Positions 30,901 through 38,800 of a stretch of 64,000 bases of DNA are shown here, one piece after another. The notes under the pieces were generated by a model that was given only the letters and a program-made list of their open reading frames with translations, made no database searches and was not told the origin of the DNA. Numbering within the stretch: position 1 is the first letter of the stretch; each line of letters opens with the position of its first letter. The stretch is from Cytophagaceae bacterium ABcell3 (GTDB lineage Bacteria; Bacteroidota; Bacteroidia; Cytophagales; Cytophagaceae): contig CP133159.1 in the NCBI GenBank assembly GCA_030913385.1, forward strand, positions 434,001 to 498,000, given 5' to 3'. The position numbers were made by a program, and so were the translations under genes.

Positions 30901-33660
30901 AACCAAAATAGAATCCAAAGCATATCCTTCAGAAGAGCCTGAAATATTCCCCCCTTCAACTGACCATGTATAATAAGCACCTGGAACAAAATCAGGCAAA
31001 TTACTATAGTAAGTCCCTTTTGATGAACGGCACACTACACTATCTCCTGAAAGATTAAAAGATGTTGAAAAAATTGGTATTTCAACATCTACAGGTAATT
31101 CACAATACCCGGGTTGATTACAGTCGGTTGCTTGCAAATAAACTCTTCCGTTACCATTTTTACCATCTCCCCATAATACTTCAATCTCAGAAGAACCTTG
31201 CCCGTTAACAATATGCCCTCCTGAAACTTCCCAAAGAAAATCATCACATTGACTTTCCGCCAAATAACTAATTGTTTGCCCAGGCAAAACACTCGTAGCA
31301 TGTAAAATCCTATTTCTAACACCAGGGTTAACACTAATAGTATCAAAGTAAGAAACTGCATGGCCACAAGCATTGGTAGCAGTTAAACTAACAGGATAAT
31401 CGCCAGGTTCACTAAATAAGAAGGACGCATGCACATCTTCTACAGGAGAAACCCCTTCGCCAAAATTCCACTGATAAGAAAAGTACTCTTTATTTTCAGT
31501 AGTGTTTGTGAAATAAATCTCCTGGCCTATGCACAATTCAGGGTCTGTAATGTTGAATTGAGGGTCAGGCGTAGAATTAGCAACTAAAGTATTACCACTA
31601 AACTCATACGCTCCTATATCTACAGTATCTTGAAGAATTCTTTGATTACCATCCAAGTCAGTACCACTGGGGGCATATTCATTAGACCCAGCATTTATAA
31701 GCTGAGAACTACAATGAAGCCGAAAGTTGCCGTTTTCTGGATCAATAAATCTAGGGTTTACGTCTAAATTTCCTTCACCAGGATATCCATTTTGAACATT
31801 AGAAAACTGAATATCAAAATCGTCATTATCCTCTAGCTTCAAAATGCCACTACCATTTGACCATAGGCAAGAATTATAAATGACAGCATTACTTACATCC
31901 AGTAATGAAGTTGATAAATTATTACGCTCTTTATTATTATAAAGAGTAGAGTTAATTAACTCCAGTCGAGAGCCACTACTAAACAAACTTCCATCGCCCC
32001 CATTCCAAAAATTATTTGCATATAAAGTATTAGACACATTAATTTGGCCACCACTAACTAGACTATTATTACCAATTTCATTATCAGTAATAACAGAATT
32101 ATTAATGCTCAGATTAGTCGTTCGAAGCAAAGCAGAGCTTTCTCCTTTATATTGATTGTTTGCCAACTCAGAATCAGAAATAGTCACTCCAATACCATAG
32201 GTACCAACCATATTAAGCATAGCATGAGAATCGCTAGTTCCTATGTTACCAACAAACTTACACCTTTCAATTGCATAAGTACCAGTAGTGTTAGTTGATA
32301 TTAAAGCCCTTGTCCGATTATCTTTAAAAACACAATTTACGAGCTTAAATGTATTGGATGGCTCAAATGCTATAATGTTAGCACCTTCATTTTCTTCAAA
32401 GCTACAATTCTCTATTACTCCTTTTGAGGCTGTAAAACGCATAAGAGGAATAGAGTTTCGAGAGGTATTATTTTTATTAAAAATACTATTATTAACTGCT
32501 ATATCATCAAATGAAACTATCCTTAAATATTGTAACCCTGAATTATCCTGAGCTTCTAAATGATCTATGAAAAGCCTTTCTCCCATTGGAAAGTCAAACA
32601 CAGTAGAGTTATCAGTAGAATTATTACTTCTGAACAAATTATTTTCTATACTTATATTCTCTGATGCCATTAAAAAAATACGACCATCAAAATGGTTGTT
32701 CAGAAAAATATTGTTTGAAATATTAGCCTTTTTGAGAGGATACCCACTTTGGTGTGGGGTAACTATAAATCCTTCTAGGCTGCAATCCTTAAACTCATTA
32801 TGCTTAAAAGACAAATCTACAACATTGCCCATATAAAAAATATGTGACTCAGAAATTAGGTTTTGAAAAAGACAATTGATAAAATCAACTCGTCTCGAAA
32901 ATATTCCTGAAGGGTGTTCTGATTCTCCCTGAAAAGTACAATCTTGAAAAGTTGTTAAGTCAAATGAATCAATATACCAGGAATTATTGGATCTTTCAAA
33001 AACTATCAAGTTGTTAATAAACTTGCTATAGCCACTCCCCCCCCCAGTCCTAATAGAATTATAGATTGACGAGTTAGAGATTTGAAGATTGCAATCCGTA
33101 TAAACTTCAACCAATGTACATTCATCTATAAATGTATTTACATCAAAATGGCGTCCGGGCATTGTAACAGCAAGCTCTTCTGTTAAATGACAATATGCAA
33201 CATAAATATTAATTCGCTCAGATGGATTGGCAGAAGCGGCATTGTGGTATGAAAAAGAAACATTTAAAAATTTAAACCCATTAAAGTGGTAATCGTAATC
33301 CGATTGACTTGAGAAAAATGCTATTCCCGACCTTTCTTCACTTGAAATTATCGTATTATGAAGTGATAAGTCTCTAAGCTCCTTATCTTCTTCAAAGCCT
33401 TGAAAGTTACCAAAAAAGCTTATGTGCTTATCAATGCGAATACTATTTTCAATAACATACTCCCCCTCCGCAATCCAGATTTCATCTCCGTCTTGGGCTG
33501 CTTCAATGGCATCTTGGATGTTGGTAAAAGGGGTATCCCAGGAAGAGCCGGTTTGTACACCCCCTTCATATGATCCGTTTACAAAAACAATGTCTGCAAA
33601 GGCTGGACTAAACAGCAGTAGCAGCAGAACTGAAAAAATAATTTTCGTAAAAATTTTCAT
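15910..33660 (-). CDS. 5916-aa T9SS surface protein with PKD and CSLREA/beta-helix repeats
   Basis: An uninterrupted 17.7-kb gene. ATG 33660 (MKIFTKIIFSVLLLLLFSPAFA) is preferred to the ATG 33672. Residues ~25-690 form a parallel beta-helix ending in the familiar INAGSNEYAPSGTDLDGNQR and DIGAYEF. About 700-2230 are PKD/Ig-like modules (YQWNFGEG, SWEWDFGDG, repeated FxxxSVCxG-type starts). From ~2260 on there are eight modules beginning with a CSLREA-like line (SLRDAIKCAN, SYRAAVDSAH, SLRAAVDCAN twice, SLRAAVDSAH, TLRYNINKAN, SFRQAVVCAN, TLREAVHDIN), each followed by beta-helix coils and often a short Ig-like domain. A segment of ~640 residues is duplicated (about 2740-3380 and 3380-4090). The C-terminus VYPSPISAGQTTN...GGMYMVKVTT...YKIVIL is a T9SS type A sorting domain. 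A cell-surface adhesin is likely. Confidence 0.88.
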   Translation of the reverse strand: MKIFTKIIFSVLLLLLFSPAFADIVFVNGSYEGGVQTGSSWDTPFTNIQDAIEAAQDGDEIWIAEGEYVIENSIRIDKHISFFGNFQGFEEDKELRDLSLHNTIISSEERSGIAFFSSQSDYDYHFNGFKFLNVSFSYHNAASANPSERINIYVAYCHLTEELAVTMPGRHFDVNTFIDECTLVEVYTDCNLQISNSSIYNSIRTGGGSGYSKFINNLIVFERSNNSWYIDSFDLTTFQDCTFQGESEHPSGIFSRRVDFINCLFQNLISESHIFYMGNVVDLSFKHNEFKDCSLEGFIVTPHQSGYPLKKANISNNIFLNNHFDGRIFLMASENISIENNLFRSNNSTDNSTVFDFPMGERLFIDHLEAQDNSGLQYLRIVSFDDIAVNNSIFNKNNTSRNSIPLMRFTASKGVIENCSFEENEGANIIAFEPSNTFKLVNCVFKDNRTRALISTNTTGTYAIERCKFVGNIGTSDSHAMLNMVGTYGIGVTISDSELANNQYKGESSALLRTTNLSINNSVITDNEIGNNSLVSGGQINVSNTLYANNFWNGGDGSLFSSGSRLELINSTLYNNKERNNLSTSLLDVSNAVIYNSCLWSNGSGILKLEDNDDFDIQFSNVQNGYPGEGNLDVNPRFIDPENGNFRLHCSSQLINAGSNEYAPSGTDLDGNQRILQDTVDIGAYEFSGNTLVANSTPDPQFNITDPELCIGQEIYFTNTTENKEYFSYQWNFGEGVSPVEDVHASFLFSEPGDYPVSLTATNACGHAVSYFDTISVNPGVRNRILHATSVLPGQTISYLAESQCDDFLWEVSGGHIVNGQGSSEIEVLWGDGKNGNGRVYLQATDCNQPGYCELPVDVEIPIFSTSFNLSGDSVVCRSSKGTYYSNLPDFVPGAYYTWSVEGGNISGSSEGYALDSILVDWGSGSEGQVNLSMYHEVLDTTVTASFPVQIRQDFGILESKVDFCVNSSSQILTNRSSHDFLWAVSGEGNQVEEESGLFHFGLDSGMFYVYAFPADSSAFCNYEDSLLIHVHNRPIIDSVIGENEVSSNLTYKYELFYSGKESELHWIPYNDEYSFNENGEKINIDWDQGEPYGFDVVAVSKVGSCPSDTFSFDVIPDFDYMILGPDTVCVSAIYNFFVNEDDRYSVEHSWSLNEESIGGDNSEVELEFLKPGRNSLSVEIKRGEREYNVSKNVFVEHSASQIAIQGPTLIGNRGGEVYSYAIDNEAGLELDIIVSDALSYEIAGDSLFITSMDNKAFSIRINSSVEGQCNIVPIFLNTTLASSLSENIEFRNGFLCPYSRATFALQLDEHVTNLEWNIPEGVQVVDQQGDSIVVEWGSNPGTYVLEVNYQRFGDISLSKTIELAPSPTPAFSENRICEGENAGLTTLEEFQSYYWTEEPDGKALSDSSSLNITSSGHYRVQVVDSNGCIGASTDYVRYIPSPVANISSSVSWESCINNATVEVSLSATEKSGYEYSWYHNNVLIEDQNGSVITFLQDRRSRRRDNFRVEIKDEICSESYERDLTVGDCGGGGTPCETSVSFLTTECNPFGVVNESDQEDGFRWDFGDKEISHDKHPWEHEYNAPGEYTIVLRNGCARSSRSVDVPFLAKFTTPGVVCQNMDTEFLDYSVNFPERTIDSWEWDFGDGNSVEGEGEDRSVVHAFEEPGEYVVSLTLTGKNKTDDECQHTFSDTVFVRAAPDTEFSIDYPACYANNYRFNNLSVRESDIIWIIGEDTVRNWSPERTFSNHGEDVIVNLQVTDFIGCVNEVSDTFNVQTPVPVEDIIHEEPLQICYGDSVLLEAPLSEEDYVWRRNGEIIDFDEREFYASLDGSYTVTFTQSECRMTTAPVEVSRFKFPGGEIEFDAPTCIGSEVVASVKGVQGNVTGYEWYLGDSLIQASSSHEFNIAELGIENAGLYSVIVHQSTTGCSFELPATELVVHDYPEKPVIESEFSEVCYGGDIEVEYANPLDNASWEWSVNDTKEAENHYALELSSVEANKTISLKVTDDETGCSIGSDNFELRVGANVTFSLSGDIEACERDYVNISSQLSSTDYDFEWYQDDFLRVGNSSRLDFASLSVADSGLYHAVAISNGNSNVSGCRFYSDSVRVSVLQAPEQPDIIGPLEFCAGGNVTLQSSIVDNIEWSTGSTGEFITVYSPGGYHVTVTDPTTGCEARNSVNVARNPLPDLRFVSPGVYERCASDAINFQGLNSYSYQWKLNGDDYGRMSSALYPYHSGNYTVRAWNSFGCEAESDTLRITSLPCACVVTTTEDGEGIGSLRDAIKCANENEGLDFVHFAIEEDREPGQPYVISIDSPLPVITEGVIIDGFSQTGDGIYDVVIQAGQHSQNALVQNASVSESQFRGLQFEGFRNAIQLSFINNGTLIEKNRFLDVSGEAVVIRGSRNIVRNNTFEGSGLAIRLTNATSGQVVNNTITGFDNGMFFNRSSNNNVRGNTFAGIGSNAVTIQNVSSGNSINNNIVTEAGQQAFEVINSDNTNFVSNIIGSDGDNYVGSIGNIGLHIVSSNNTLISENIVLGTGSDGIHTVRSSNVVVSDNSIGVNGDDTRGVGGHGIVGDSSISVSGNIVHSSALAGISLGNHSEALDNILVDNGSAGVYVDNDFVNISRNTITNIGDEARAIDLHGSANQNKPYAEFTGEDINERGITLTGVSAPGDSVEIFVSVNRPQQALEYVASAYAESDSSWSLYIPSGPYFDPESRNYYVNTASAENRTSELSDVYVTSCYSCVCEVVNANDSGEGSYRAAVDSAHAGVCRIISFEMSPEVINLESPVREIHVPLVVLGKEGIVLNGTGAGVGFDAWSQSTEVYDLGFSGWEAGIALRSDSSLVSGVEVNNSTLPVFVSGNFNTVLGSCINCDASGPIDNGIVIGGHGNVFGSADNPNTVENTSISGVMVDGGLDNRILYNTLISTGSGIVHENGGNHEYPAPRELLATLGEDGTATVSGLASAGDEVQLFLSDPEGLSAYTFIAETHTTTGSWVISIPSEHLIEKQNLYLVATATSADGSTSEFSDMVRLGDFPEVCVVSNTNNEGEGSLRAAVDCANDAGAIAGVSASIIFELPNEENEIAVEGSGFVVTNAYGVEIDPGQTPVKILAQDRQLIAFSWSTDNLSIRNLTFENFGYALAQTGGDVADISRNVFADNDTAYANVGGTGVSFVNNEIVSGNEGLYFYNGTAEVRNNQIVGLSGNGISGSGHIDIQGNHISGVGAFAVAVSDNMYLFNNTLHNNGQGGVSVSGDLVKISQNVISNEDASVKAIDLHGAGNSNKPAATFKNYNSRQSGVTVRGKSSPGDTVEVFLSSDMPQQALAYIDYAVADADSLWELDIPQGDYYDPDARNYYVNTATYNLRTSELSDVYALSCLNCVCKVVNADDDGAGSLRAAVDSAHAGECRTIAFDMDPAVIQLETPLRDIEVPVNILGEEGIDISGSEGTGFNVLADHVVISNLSLSGWDTGININSDESIIQQIRIDDVSEPVIIAGNDNQILGNCFGCESDEGETFDNAITVIGSGNVVGSEEYPNTIRNASNAGVLVDGGIHNSILYNVITGSESAIRHVNEGNEEYPAPYEMYATVREDEVAELTGHASAGDKIQVFLSDHTGKPVSEFVIETTAENNEWSLIIPEQYHPVTENVFFVVTSTSPDGSTSELSGPVRLGNHPMVCYVTNTENEGDGSLRAAVDCANLAGSGEGASARIVFDLSVGDNTIEVIGEGFVVNNNYGVVIDPEQIPVTIKGQDRLPYAFQWGSSNLTLRNLQFENFRTSLVSTGNHSIIQNSTFANIDTAVSFAGVGNVRFHRNEVYDVEAGVYATTGRAIVTENIFGADGQLPIKGFGVHLDRTYSALVSGNTFSYIGDGSSLVDADQIDRSLVISRGSHHTIRLNTFVPRDEAVVSPVLIADVENISIERNTVSGGSSGFEVLSSGKGVFRNNQFQQISGNGIELSGSEDFQFTGNTMTDMLEGSKPIHLHYGSTVESNNGHRVPEFEYATYHHGQLVVKGVANPHDIVEVFETNTGGLDMVQLLATVEADHLGRFMYRFDVSPHDINDRSFRATGTLNPLYQYGNADKYTSEASAAFNPNLKICFVTKNSDDDVEGTLRYNINKANRDECHLMLFDIPGDNPTIAPQSLLPEVEAMKLTIDATSQPGYSMNEPAVYVKGSESLSYGLKVNTEGNIAVHGLGFREFNEAVHLDVVRNFENSSSSYQSFGSEAVKFNADNCLSISLDSNIFVSETAPIGLKVLTPNVVLNSNIIRAGYDNAVFVNADTVAILGNDIYYENPSSNAWAIHFQNVDSTFAEENIIKGYPNGVKITDSKDSYILGNRFPADTSIVMEVGVLLENTQRVRAISSIIDTVEYGVQIKNSYKSEASGNRIARAVYRGITVSDGDSNIVSSNIVRMSDIGILLNNSSNVDLLSNHSYSHDSAGVIIDATSSGIRANRNRIGSSNLSNAMHSDGVGMIIYSSNNYIGETDTSGNIFSNNWKGGLVVSGGTGNKITYNTFFRNDSLIDPPTCYAIQHAENGNYLKSKPTFDTFERGSATGIFNVYGESEPGDTVHFYRSEGHYQDALHYVGKAHTGSDGKWHFVLDTTNADYFPRPFKNQTITLVATATDDGNNTSKLSDIFYVGHCYVTSNRDNADNEVPYPNSFRQAVVCANAQPEKAAISFAIDGSSGYNIDLSKEMLSFINTHGIEFNGGNILNNDEPIRVFKGVTESSSRATRFWHIDSTAGSSEFKNFIVQAFDTAVHVSTSAGVEMSKFTFRQISDIALSLEQDAGNMVFDNLIFEDSVKTVLMLPGRNHHVTLKKSEVRVANQGLVAYDSDTISVFDNTFEDCLVPAIINKAKGLDFAHNSVDFDYAHTGLQLQETDGRIRRNAFVGDSAQLVIEVKDSKNLQVMSNTFPGVVMSGVSFENVDSSAVSNNVFRHVAQNIAVFENCNQVNVRENRVGKIDSVGYDLRGSEGVFISKNIISAVEAEESLLIDLHRETGDVSNNDKEEPIILGYEVKRENDCDEERLSIYIYGTSDPEDYIELFFSDTLRPTFATFIDTAYADGSGNWQVRVPQDLYERDPEHVYSFTATASDSISNTSEAGVPYFFDNVEHRVVVKSTADTGSFTLREAVHDINCSNVFTRVYFEIDDDGPHEIALADSLPKIDAFLGFSMNGSVTQGAYNQEQEKADADSLIYITTLPEFGQKPVFVIINDTDSSEVANIIFKNVSTGLMVHNAANRLHNLTFTSTESFTGDTAIVVEKGSGNNIYRSTFEGFNYGVAVKEGEGNQIRRNLFREVETGVLVTKSSRDNRVVRNNFLAYDHSGVDLKGINSMNVIKENTFGSVGEPCYAPAVKFHNASAQYVGNNYMPKGRLEEGNEEMAFIMIGDSSHHNQISNNKIGVDPDGLSPNSSDLTGILVKPQTSGLTANNNVISGNQIAGLSVPGIKLYMAAGGSVHGNFLGIDSAFVQRQERQDYNTVRGMEGTAILIDSSEFVMVEGNTVVNFGEYALDIRNSDNIRMNTNRMFSQNSLLKAINLNLDNEMGSNDGIIAPVIDSSNVLDIDRIVIYGQSAYPNAQVQIYQGYSYADYDQDHTLRYIRNVTSDGDGNWRIELPSADFGFTQHNKYVAQVSVNSRSSELSSIHTIQPLLCQLTDNGINLLADRFDPCPGSEFSVDAVLDGLSYEWTSTTLEDTIRTRIAQFDTSGFVTLKISDTLGCEHIEEFDVVYKPRPIQPNFIVASRNFVGDTIVLVDVAHPAPDEYEWTLDEALFEVYQGETEGNLTGLDNMEYSAGREIRFIAPDEGTYEITQTSLRDGCQVSLSKEIEVEFKDLTDDDPYSVTPGVNKLLVYPSPISAGQTTNAFISTVSKGEVQVDLLSSDGMHVQPTITLSGETSYRVPLDIDGQSGGMYMVKVTTVSTVLTYKIVIL

Positions 33661-33724
33661 ATGCGTTAGCATTTATCCTAATTTTCTTAAGCTTTAGCCT
33701 TGTTTTAATCGGGTTATCCCAACT

Positions 33725-33746
33725 TATAATTTATATATAAATTATA
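33725..33746. repeat. Perfect 22-bp AT-only palindrome between two operon genes
   Basis: TATAATTTATA and TATAAATTATA are exact reverse complements with no spacer. It lies two bases beyond the stop of the FN3 gene (33749) and 65 bases ahead of the start of the giant beta-helix gene. On RNA it would form a weak all-AU hairpin. It might mark a processing site, a regulatory site for the giant gene, or be chance in AT-rich DNA. Confidence 0.5.
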
Positions 33747-33748
33747 TA

Positions 33749-35812
33749 TTAATACTTTACTTCAATTTTTTCGCTACCTGCTGAACTATAACCTCCATTT
33801 AGCTCTGCCACAATCATGTAGGTATATTTTGAGCGAGGCTTGACCATTTTGTCATAAAATTCCCGTTTGGTACCTTTTACAAACTTATAAGTCACCAAAT
33901 CACCACCGTTCCTTGCCCGGTAAATCCTAAAACCTTTGGCATTTTGCGGAAAGTCCCATGTCAGTTTGACCATCTTGTTTGAGCGACTAGAAAACACCTG
34001 AAGGTTTGTTACAGTCGCTATCTTCTTAATGTTGCTAGCCTGGGCCTGCAATTTTTTTGACAGATCGCTCTTTAAACCAGACTCATCTTCAGACATGAGC
34101 GCATAAGAGTACTTTACTCCTGCTTGTACTGTGGTATCTGTATATTTGGTCTTATGAAGGTTCTCACCCTCCAATTCAAGCACTGGTTTATAATCGAAGT
34201 CAAGCTCTCCTTTACGCATCAGGTAAACCTTCTTAAGATCATAAGAATTACTAGGTTGCCATTCTAAACTGATCCCCTTGGTACCAACAGAGTAATTTTT
34301 CAAATACCCACTAGAAGGGGGTAAATTATCCGGGAGTACAATTTCATAGAAATCAGAAGGCGTGGATGGGTTAAAGTGATGGTCTAATGCTACAATCCGG
34401 TAGTAAACTTTACTATAAGGACGTTCAAGACCTATAGAGTCTATTAAAACACTATCTGCAGTATGACCTTCCAAAACACGAACAGGCTCGTAGTTGAGAT
34501 CATAGGATCTAAACACCCGATAACCCTCAAGGTCTGCTTCTGTGTTTTGCTTCCACTTCAAAGTAACTACTCCATTGGTGTCGCATATACCTGACAATAT
34601 TTCAGGCTGAGCGGGCGGAATAGAGTCTACCAATAAGTGCATTTTAACAAAAGAAGCTATAGAGTCCCCAGAATGTCCATGAGCTACTACCTTATAATAA
34701 TTGGATGAGCTTTTAGAGGTACCATCAACAAAAGATGATATGTGAGCAGGCAACAATCCATTATGCACCTTTTTAAAAGGGCCGTCTCCATTAGGTGCGC
34801 GGATTACTGAAAAGCCTTTTATATAGGGGTGATCCTCTTTATCAATAGCCCATGACAATTTTATATTTTCATTGTCAGGCGACTCCGCATCGTTAATAGC
34901 AGGCGCGGTTTTTAATAGATAATGTGTAGTAACCTCTTGTATATCTGAAGGTGTACCTTCTTCTTCAAATGCATTTACCCCTACTACTTTGTAATAGTAC
35001 GTTTTATTATAATCTGGGAAAGAGTCGGTATATGAGGTTACCTGTTGCTTAATGTTAGCATTCCCATGGTTTCCTGTGAATGGAAGCTGGTTTAGCTTTA
35101 CATATTTTCCTTTTTTCTTGTGTGACCGGTAAATATTATAATACGGATAATCACGGTTTCCTGCATTGAACCAGCTCAAATGAACAGAACCAGGCTGAAG
35201 CTTGGCTTTAAAATCCATAACTTTAGCTTTCGGCCGATCCCTGAACGGAAAAACAAGAATTATTGAAGCATTTTCATCTTGGCCATGAATATTGATTTTA
35301 TACAAGTATTTTTTGGCAGGTTCATAGCTTTTATCATTAAAGTAAAGTCCAATGGCTTCTGCGACTTTATTATTGGAAATGGCAGAAAACAAGCCAATTA
35401 AATGTACAATTTCATCAGATTGAGCTTTTTCTAACGCTTCCCTTGTATTAGTAGGAAAATCACGGTTTACAATTTCACCGAGCCCATTTATGAAAATTCC
35501 CGCAATAGCGAGGGAGCTATCATTTTGTTCTTCTTTTATCAGCTTATCTTCTGGCCACAACCTGATAGGTGCATTATTTAATTTTATAAAATCTCCAGCC
35601 TTCTCACCGTCATAGTTCACTAAAACCTCTGCCCGATAAATATCATACCCATTTTCAAGACCTTCTTTAAACACACCAAAATCTGCAGGTAGCCACTTCA
35701 ACTGTAATCCTAAAGAAGGGTTATAGTTATGTACTAAAAATATAGTATCATTTTTGGCTTCAGCAACCAACGTATTCATAAGAAGTATAAGCGCTAATAG
35801 TAGTTTTCTCAT
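33749..35812 (-). CDS. Secreted multi-FN3 protein
   Basis: A 687-aa protein with the signal peptide MRKLLLALILLMNTLVAEA. It has four or five fibronectin type III-like modules: YNIYRSHKKKGKYVKLN...YYYKVVGVNAFEEEGTPSD, FSVIRAPNGDGPFKKV, YRVFRSYDLNYEPV...YYRIVALDHHFNPSTPSD, LEWQPSNSYDLKKVYLMRKG and FRIYRARNGGDL...YTYMIVAEL. The N-terminal ~200 residues are a separate domain that I do not recognise. No sorting tail or lipobox is present, so it may be periplasmic or part of an envelope complex. The ATG at 35812 overlaps the stop of the 1532-aa gene (ATGA), showing translational coupling. It is probably a structural partner of the other giants in this operon. Confidence 0.8.
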   Translation of the reverse strand: MRKLLLALILLMNTLVAEAKNDTIFLVHNYNPSLGLQLKWLPADFGVFKEGLENGYDIYRAEVLVNYDGEKAGDFIKLNNAPIRLWPEDKLIKEEQNDSSLAIAGIFINGLGEIVNRDFPTNTREALEKAQSDEIVHLIGLFSAISNNKVAEAIGLYFNDKSYEPAKKYLYKINIHGQDENASIILVFPFRDRPKAKVMDFKAKLQPGSVHLSWFNAGNRDYPYYNIYRSHKKKGKYVKLNQLPFTGNHGNANIKQQVTSYTDSFPDYNKTYYYKVVGVNAFEEEGTPSDIQEVTTHYLLKTAPAINDAESPDNENIKLSWAIDKEDHPYIKGFSVIRAPNGDGPFKKVHNGLLPAHISSFVDGTSKSSSNYYKVVAHGHSGDSIASFVKMHLLVDSIPPAQPEILSGICDTNGVVTLKWKQNTEADLEGYRVFRSYDLNYEPVRVLEGHTADSVLIDSIGLERPYSKVYYRIVALDHHFNPSTPSDFYEIVLPDNLPPSSGYLKNYSVGTKGISLEWQPSNSYDLKKVYLMRKGELDFDYKPVLELEGENLHKTKYTDTTVQAGVKYSYALMSEDESGLKSDLSKKLQAQASNIKKIATVTNLQVFSSRSNKMVKLTWDFPQNAKGFRIYRARNGGDLVTYKFVKGTKREFYDKMVKPRSKYTYMIVAELNGGYSSAGSEKIEVKY

Positions 35813-38800
35813 CTTGGCAGCGATAATGCTTCGTTCAAGTTTACAACAAGGTTATATGTAGAAGCTGGCGTACTTTTTCCTGGTAGATAGTACCCTATAG
35901 GCAAAGTAAAATTACCTGCCGGAATTTCTACAGACTGCATATCTGTAGAAGAACAACCACCCGACAGCAGGCAATCTAAGTTCATCGTTTCGAGACCTTC
36001 ATTTACAGCTCCAATCAAATCTGTGACAGCGGAAATGCCATCTTGAGTAGCTTCAATATTATTTACCGGTTCCCTAATGTTTTCAATTATGCTATTTAAG
36101 GAAGGATTGTCGTACTCTAGTGATCCAAAACGTATCAATGCTGAACTTCTAAGTACACCATTGCTAATGTACCCGTTAGTTTCTTCACTTGACAAAGGCT
36201 CATGGCTGTCTAATCCACTAATACTGTTTATAGAAAGGTTGGCAGCCATTACGCCATCAAAAACTTCAGAAAAAGAAGTACTATACAAAGACATTTTGCC
36301 GCTAAAAGTAGAATACTTGCTCGTTGTAAACTTGTATTCTAAGACTACAGAGTCAGGAGTTTCTTCTGCCACAACACCAGATGTAACATTTCCGTCCTGT
36401 GAAACCCCTTGAGAAGTATGTGTTGGTATAGGGGATTTCATCACCTTCAAAGTATACTCTTTTCCATTCTCCAGTGCGACATTAGGAATGTTAAAAGTAA
36501 AGTTGTGTTGACCATAATTATCATTATAAGTAACGTTTCTTTGACGATCCTTTTCGTCATTCCCATCAAAAACAGCTACATTAAAAGTGTATCCTTCTGC
36601 CAATTCAACAGCTTTGCCAGGCAACACACTAAGCCTAATATATCCTTGAGAAGATTCATCCTTATAAAAGTTCTTCATCCCTGGAAGTGGATAGGCATAA
36701 AAAATATCGGAAACATCTATTCGGCCTGCATCCTCTTCTGTTTTAAAAGTTACGGACTTGCTTTGTGTATTTTCCGTATTGATCCACTCATTCTCACTTG
36801 CCTCCTTTTGAATTCGTAACTGTACAGTTACTGTAATTTCTGAGTTTCCTGGATATACCCGTAATGGAGTGATGTTAAGCTGGTCCATTCCAGAGTTCAT
36901 TTCTGTTTCATAGAGGATTTCTCCCGAAGACGAGGAAATCTCTACATTATCAAGTACCGGTCTAAAAAACTCATAATCGCCCCTAGAATTGCGGATACCA
37001 TAAACAGTATTTCTTAGAGGGCTTGAAAAAGTAACAATAATGTTTTCTCCAACTGGAACATCTTGTTGGCTATTGACAGGGGTAATAGTTTCAATAAAGT
37101 CAACTTCACTATCCAGAATCGGGACATCACAGCGATCACCGATTTCTAAGCTTACACTTCCATCAAAACCACGACCTAAAATCCTAAAACCATAATCGAC
37201 CTTTCCCTTCACATAAGTAGGGCGTGGCAACTGAGCAAAAACAAAAGCATTTAGCCACATAGACATAATTTCCCTACTTCCCCCACCGCATTTACTCCAT
37301 GCTACGTTCAAGCCGGCAGCCCCATACAAAAACACCTGACCCGTAGCATACCAATTGTTCACCCCTCGTCCGTCACCTGTAGTAAAGTTACCACAATAAA
37401 CAGGCTCAGCGGTCTTCGTAAGCATTAAGTCAAAACCAGCACCAACACTATAACTTACTTCAAGTCTTAACCCACATATACCAAGGTCAAGACCTGGATT
37501 ACCCCCCAAAGACATTCTGGAACCAAAAGATAATCCACCTCCGACAGCCAGTAACGGGTTAGTCGAAAAATCTTCACCTTGACCTAATTCAGCAGGCAGT
37601 GGAGCAATGGGAGGGTCTGGTAGCTGTGTACCTATACAAAAATAACTCTGGGCGGTGGCAAGACCTAAAACCTCAAGACCAATTGGCTCAATAGGCTTTC
37701 CTATATACACATACCATGTCCCAGGGGAAGAGTGTATAGCTATTCTACCGGCAATCCCATTATGTAAACCCTTTAATGCATTGCCTACATTCACATATAT
37801 ATCAAAGTCACCGTTAAGCGTGCGGTTAGGAAAATCATACTCAACATACCAGCCAGCTTTAACATTGCCACTTATACTGTTCAAAAAGCTTGATGTCTGA
37901 TTTTTTGTAGTGTCACTAACAGGGTCCATACCCATTGTTGAAGCAATTTCACTAACACCTGGTGGAGTAAAGTCCTTTGCGAGCATACCTACCCCTCCAT
38001 AAGTTGCTATGCGATTAATTCCGCCACCACGATTAAACTCAATACTAAAATTGATTTCACCATTAAAAGCAGTACCTCCTCCAGTAGATTGAATACCAAT
38101 ACCCGCTAAAACACCAAAGTAACTATTATTAGGAGTAAACACCCGACCAGAACTTGATTTACACTCTAAAGACGTTTCAGGCTCATTACCTGGACGAGCC
38201 ATTTCCATATTATAATAAAAACCTCCTGTAAAGGCATTAATATCAAGACCAGGACTTACTGTCAATGCTGGCGAAAAAGAAATCGATCCATCAGCAAACC
38301 AATACCTGTATAGCGTTTCACCAGTTGACACTGCCCGCTCTTCTTCTGAACTAGATGTTTCAAAATTATTATCGGTATCTACAGTATGAACCTCAACGGA
38401 CTCAGTTCCTGTTTCAGAAGTTACTCTACCAAATATCATTGAAGCATTTAACTCAAACATCTCTACCAGGCTCAATTCAACACTACCACAAAAACCTTTA
38501 CCATACTGCTCATCTCCATCAAACATTTCCAAACTACCTGTCAAGCTATAGGAACCGTTTTGAACACTGAGATTCACAGCATTTAGATCAAAATTGTCGT
38601 ATTGCCACCTTTGTGTAGAGGCATTCCTTTTAGTCCAGATGGTAAAGCTGGTACTACCTCCAAAACCATTACCACTTGAATTATCATTACCAGCAGAGTT
38701 TTGAAGCTTGATATCTAACTCAAGACCCAATCCTTTTCTTTGCCCTCCATTACTGGTTTTAAAATTAAAATCGTTAATAGAAATCGGCAGATTAGCCAAT

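Noticed and set aside
15910-33660. Giant ORF as an assembly artefact
   Set aside because: The frame is continuous for 17.7 kb with a signal peptide at one end and a sorting domain at the other, and module boundaries are regular.
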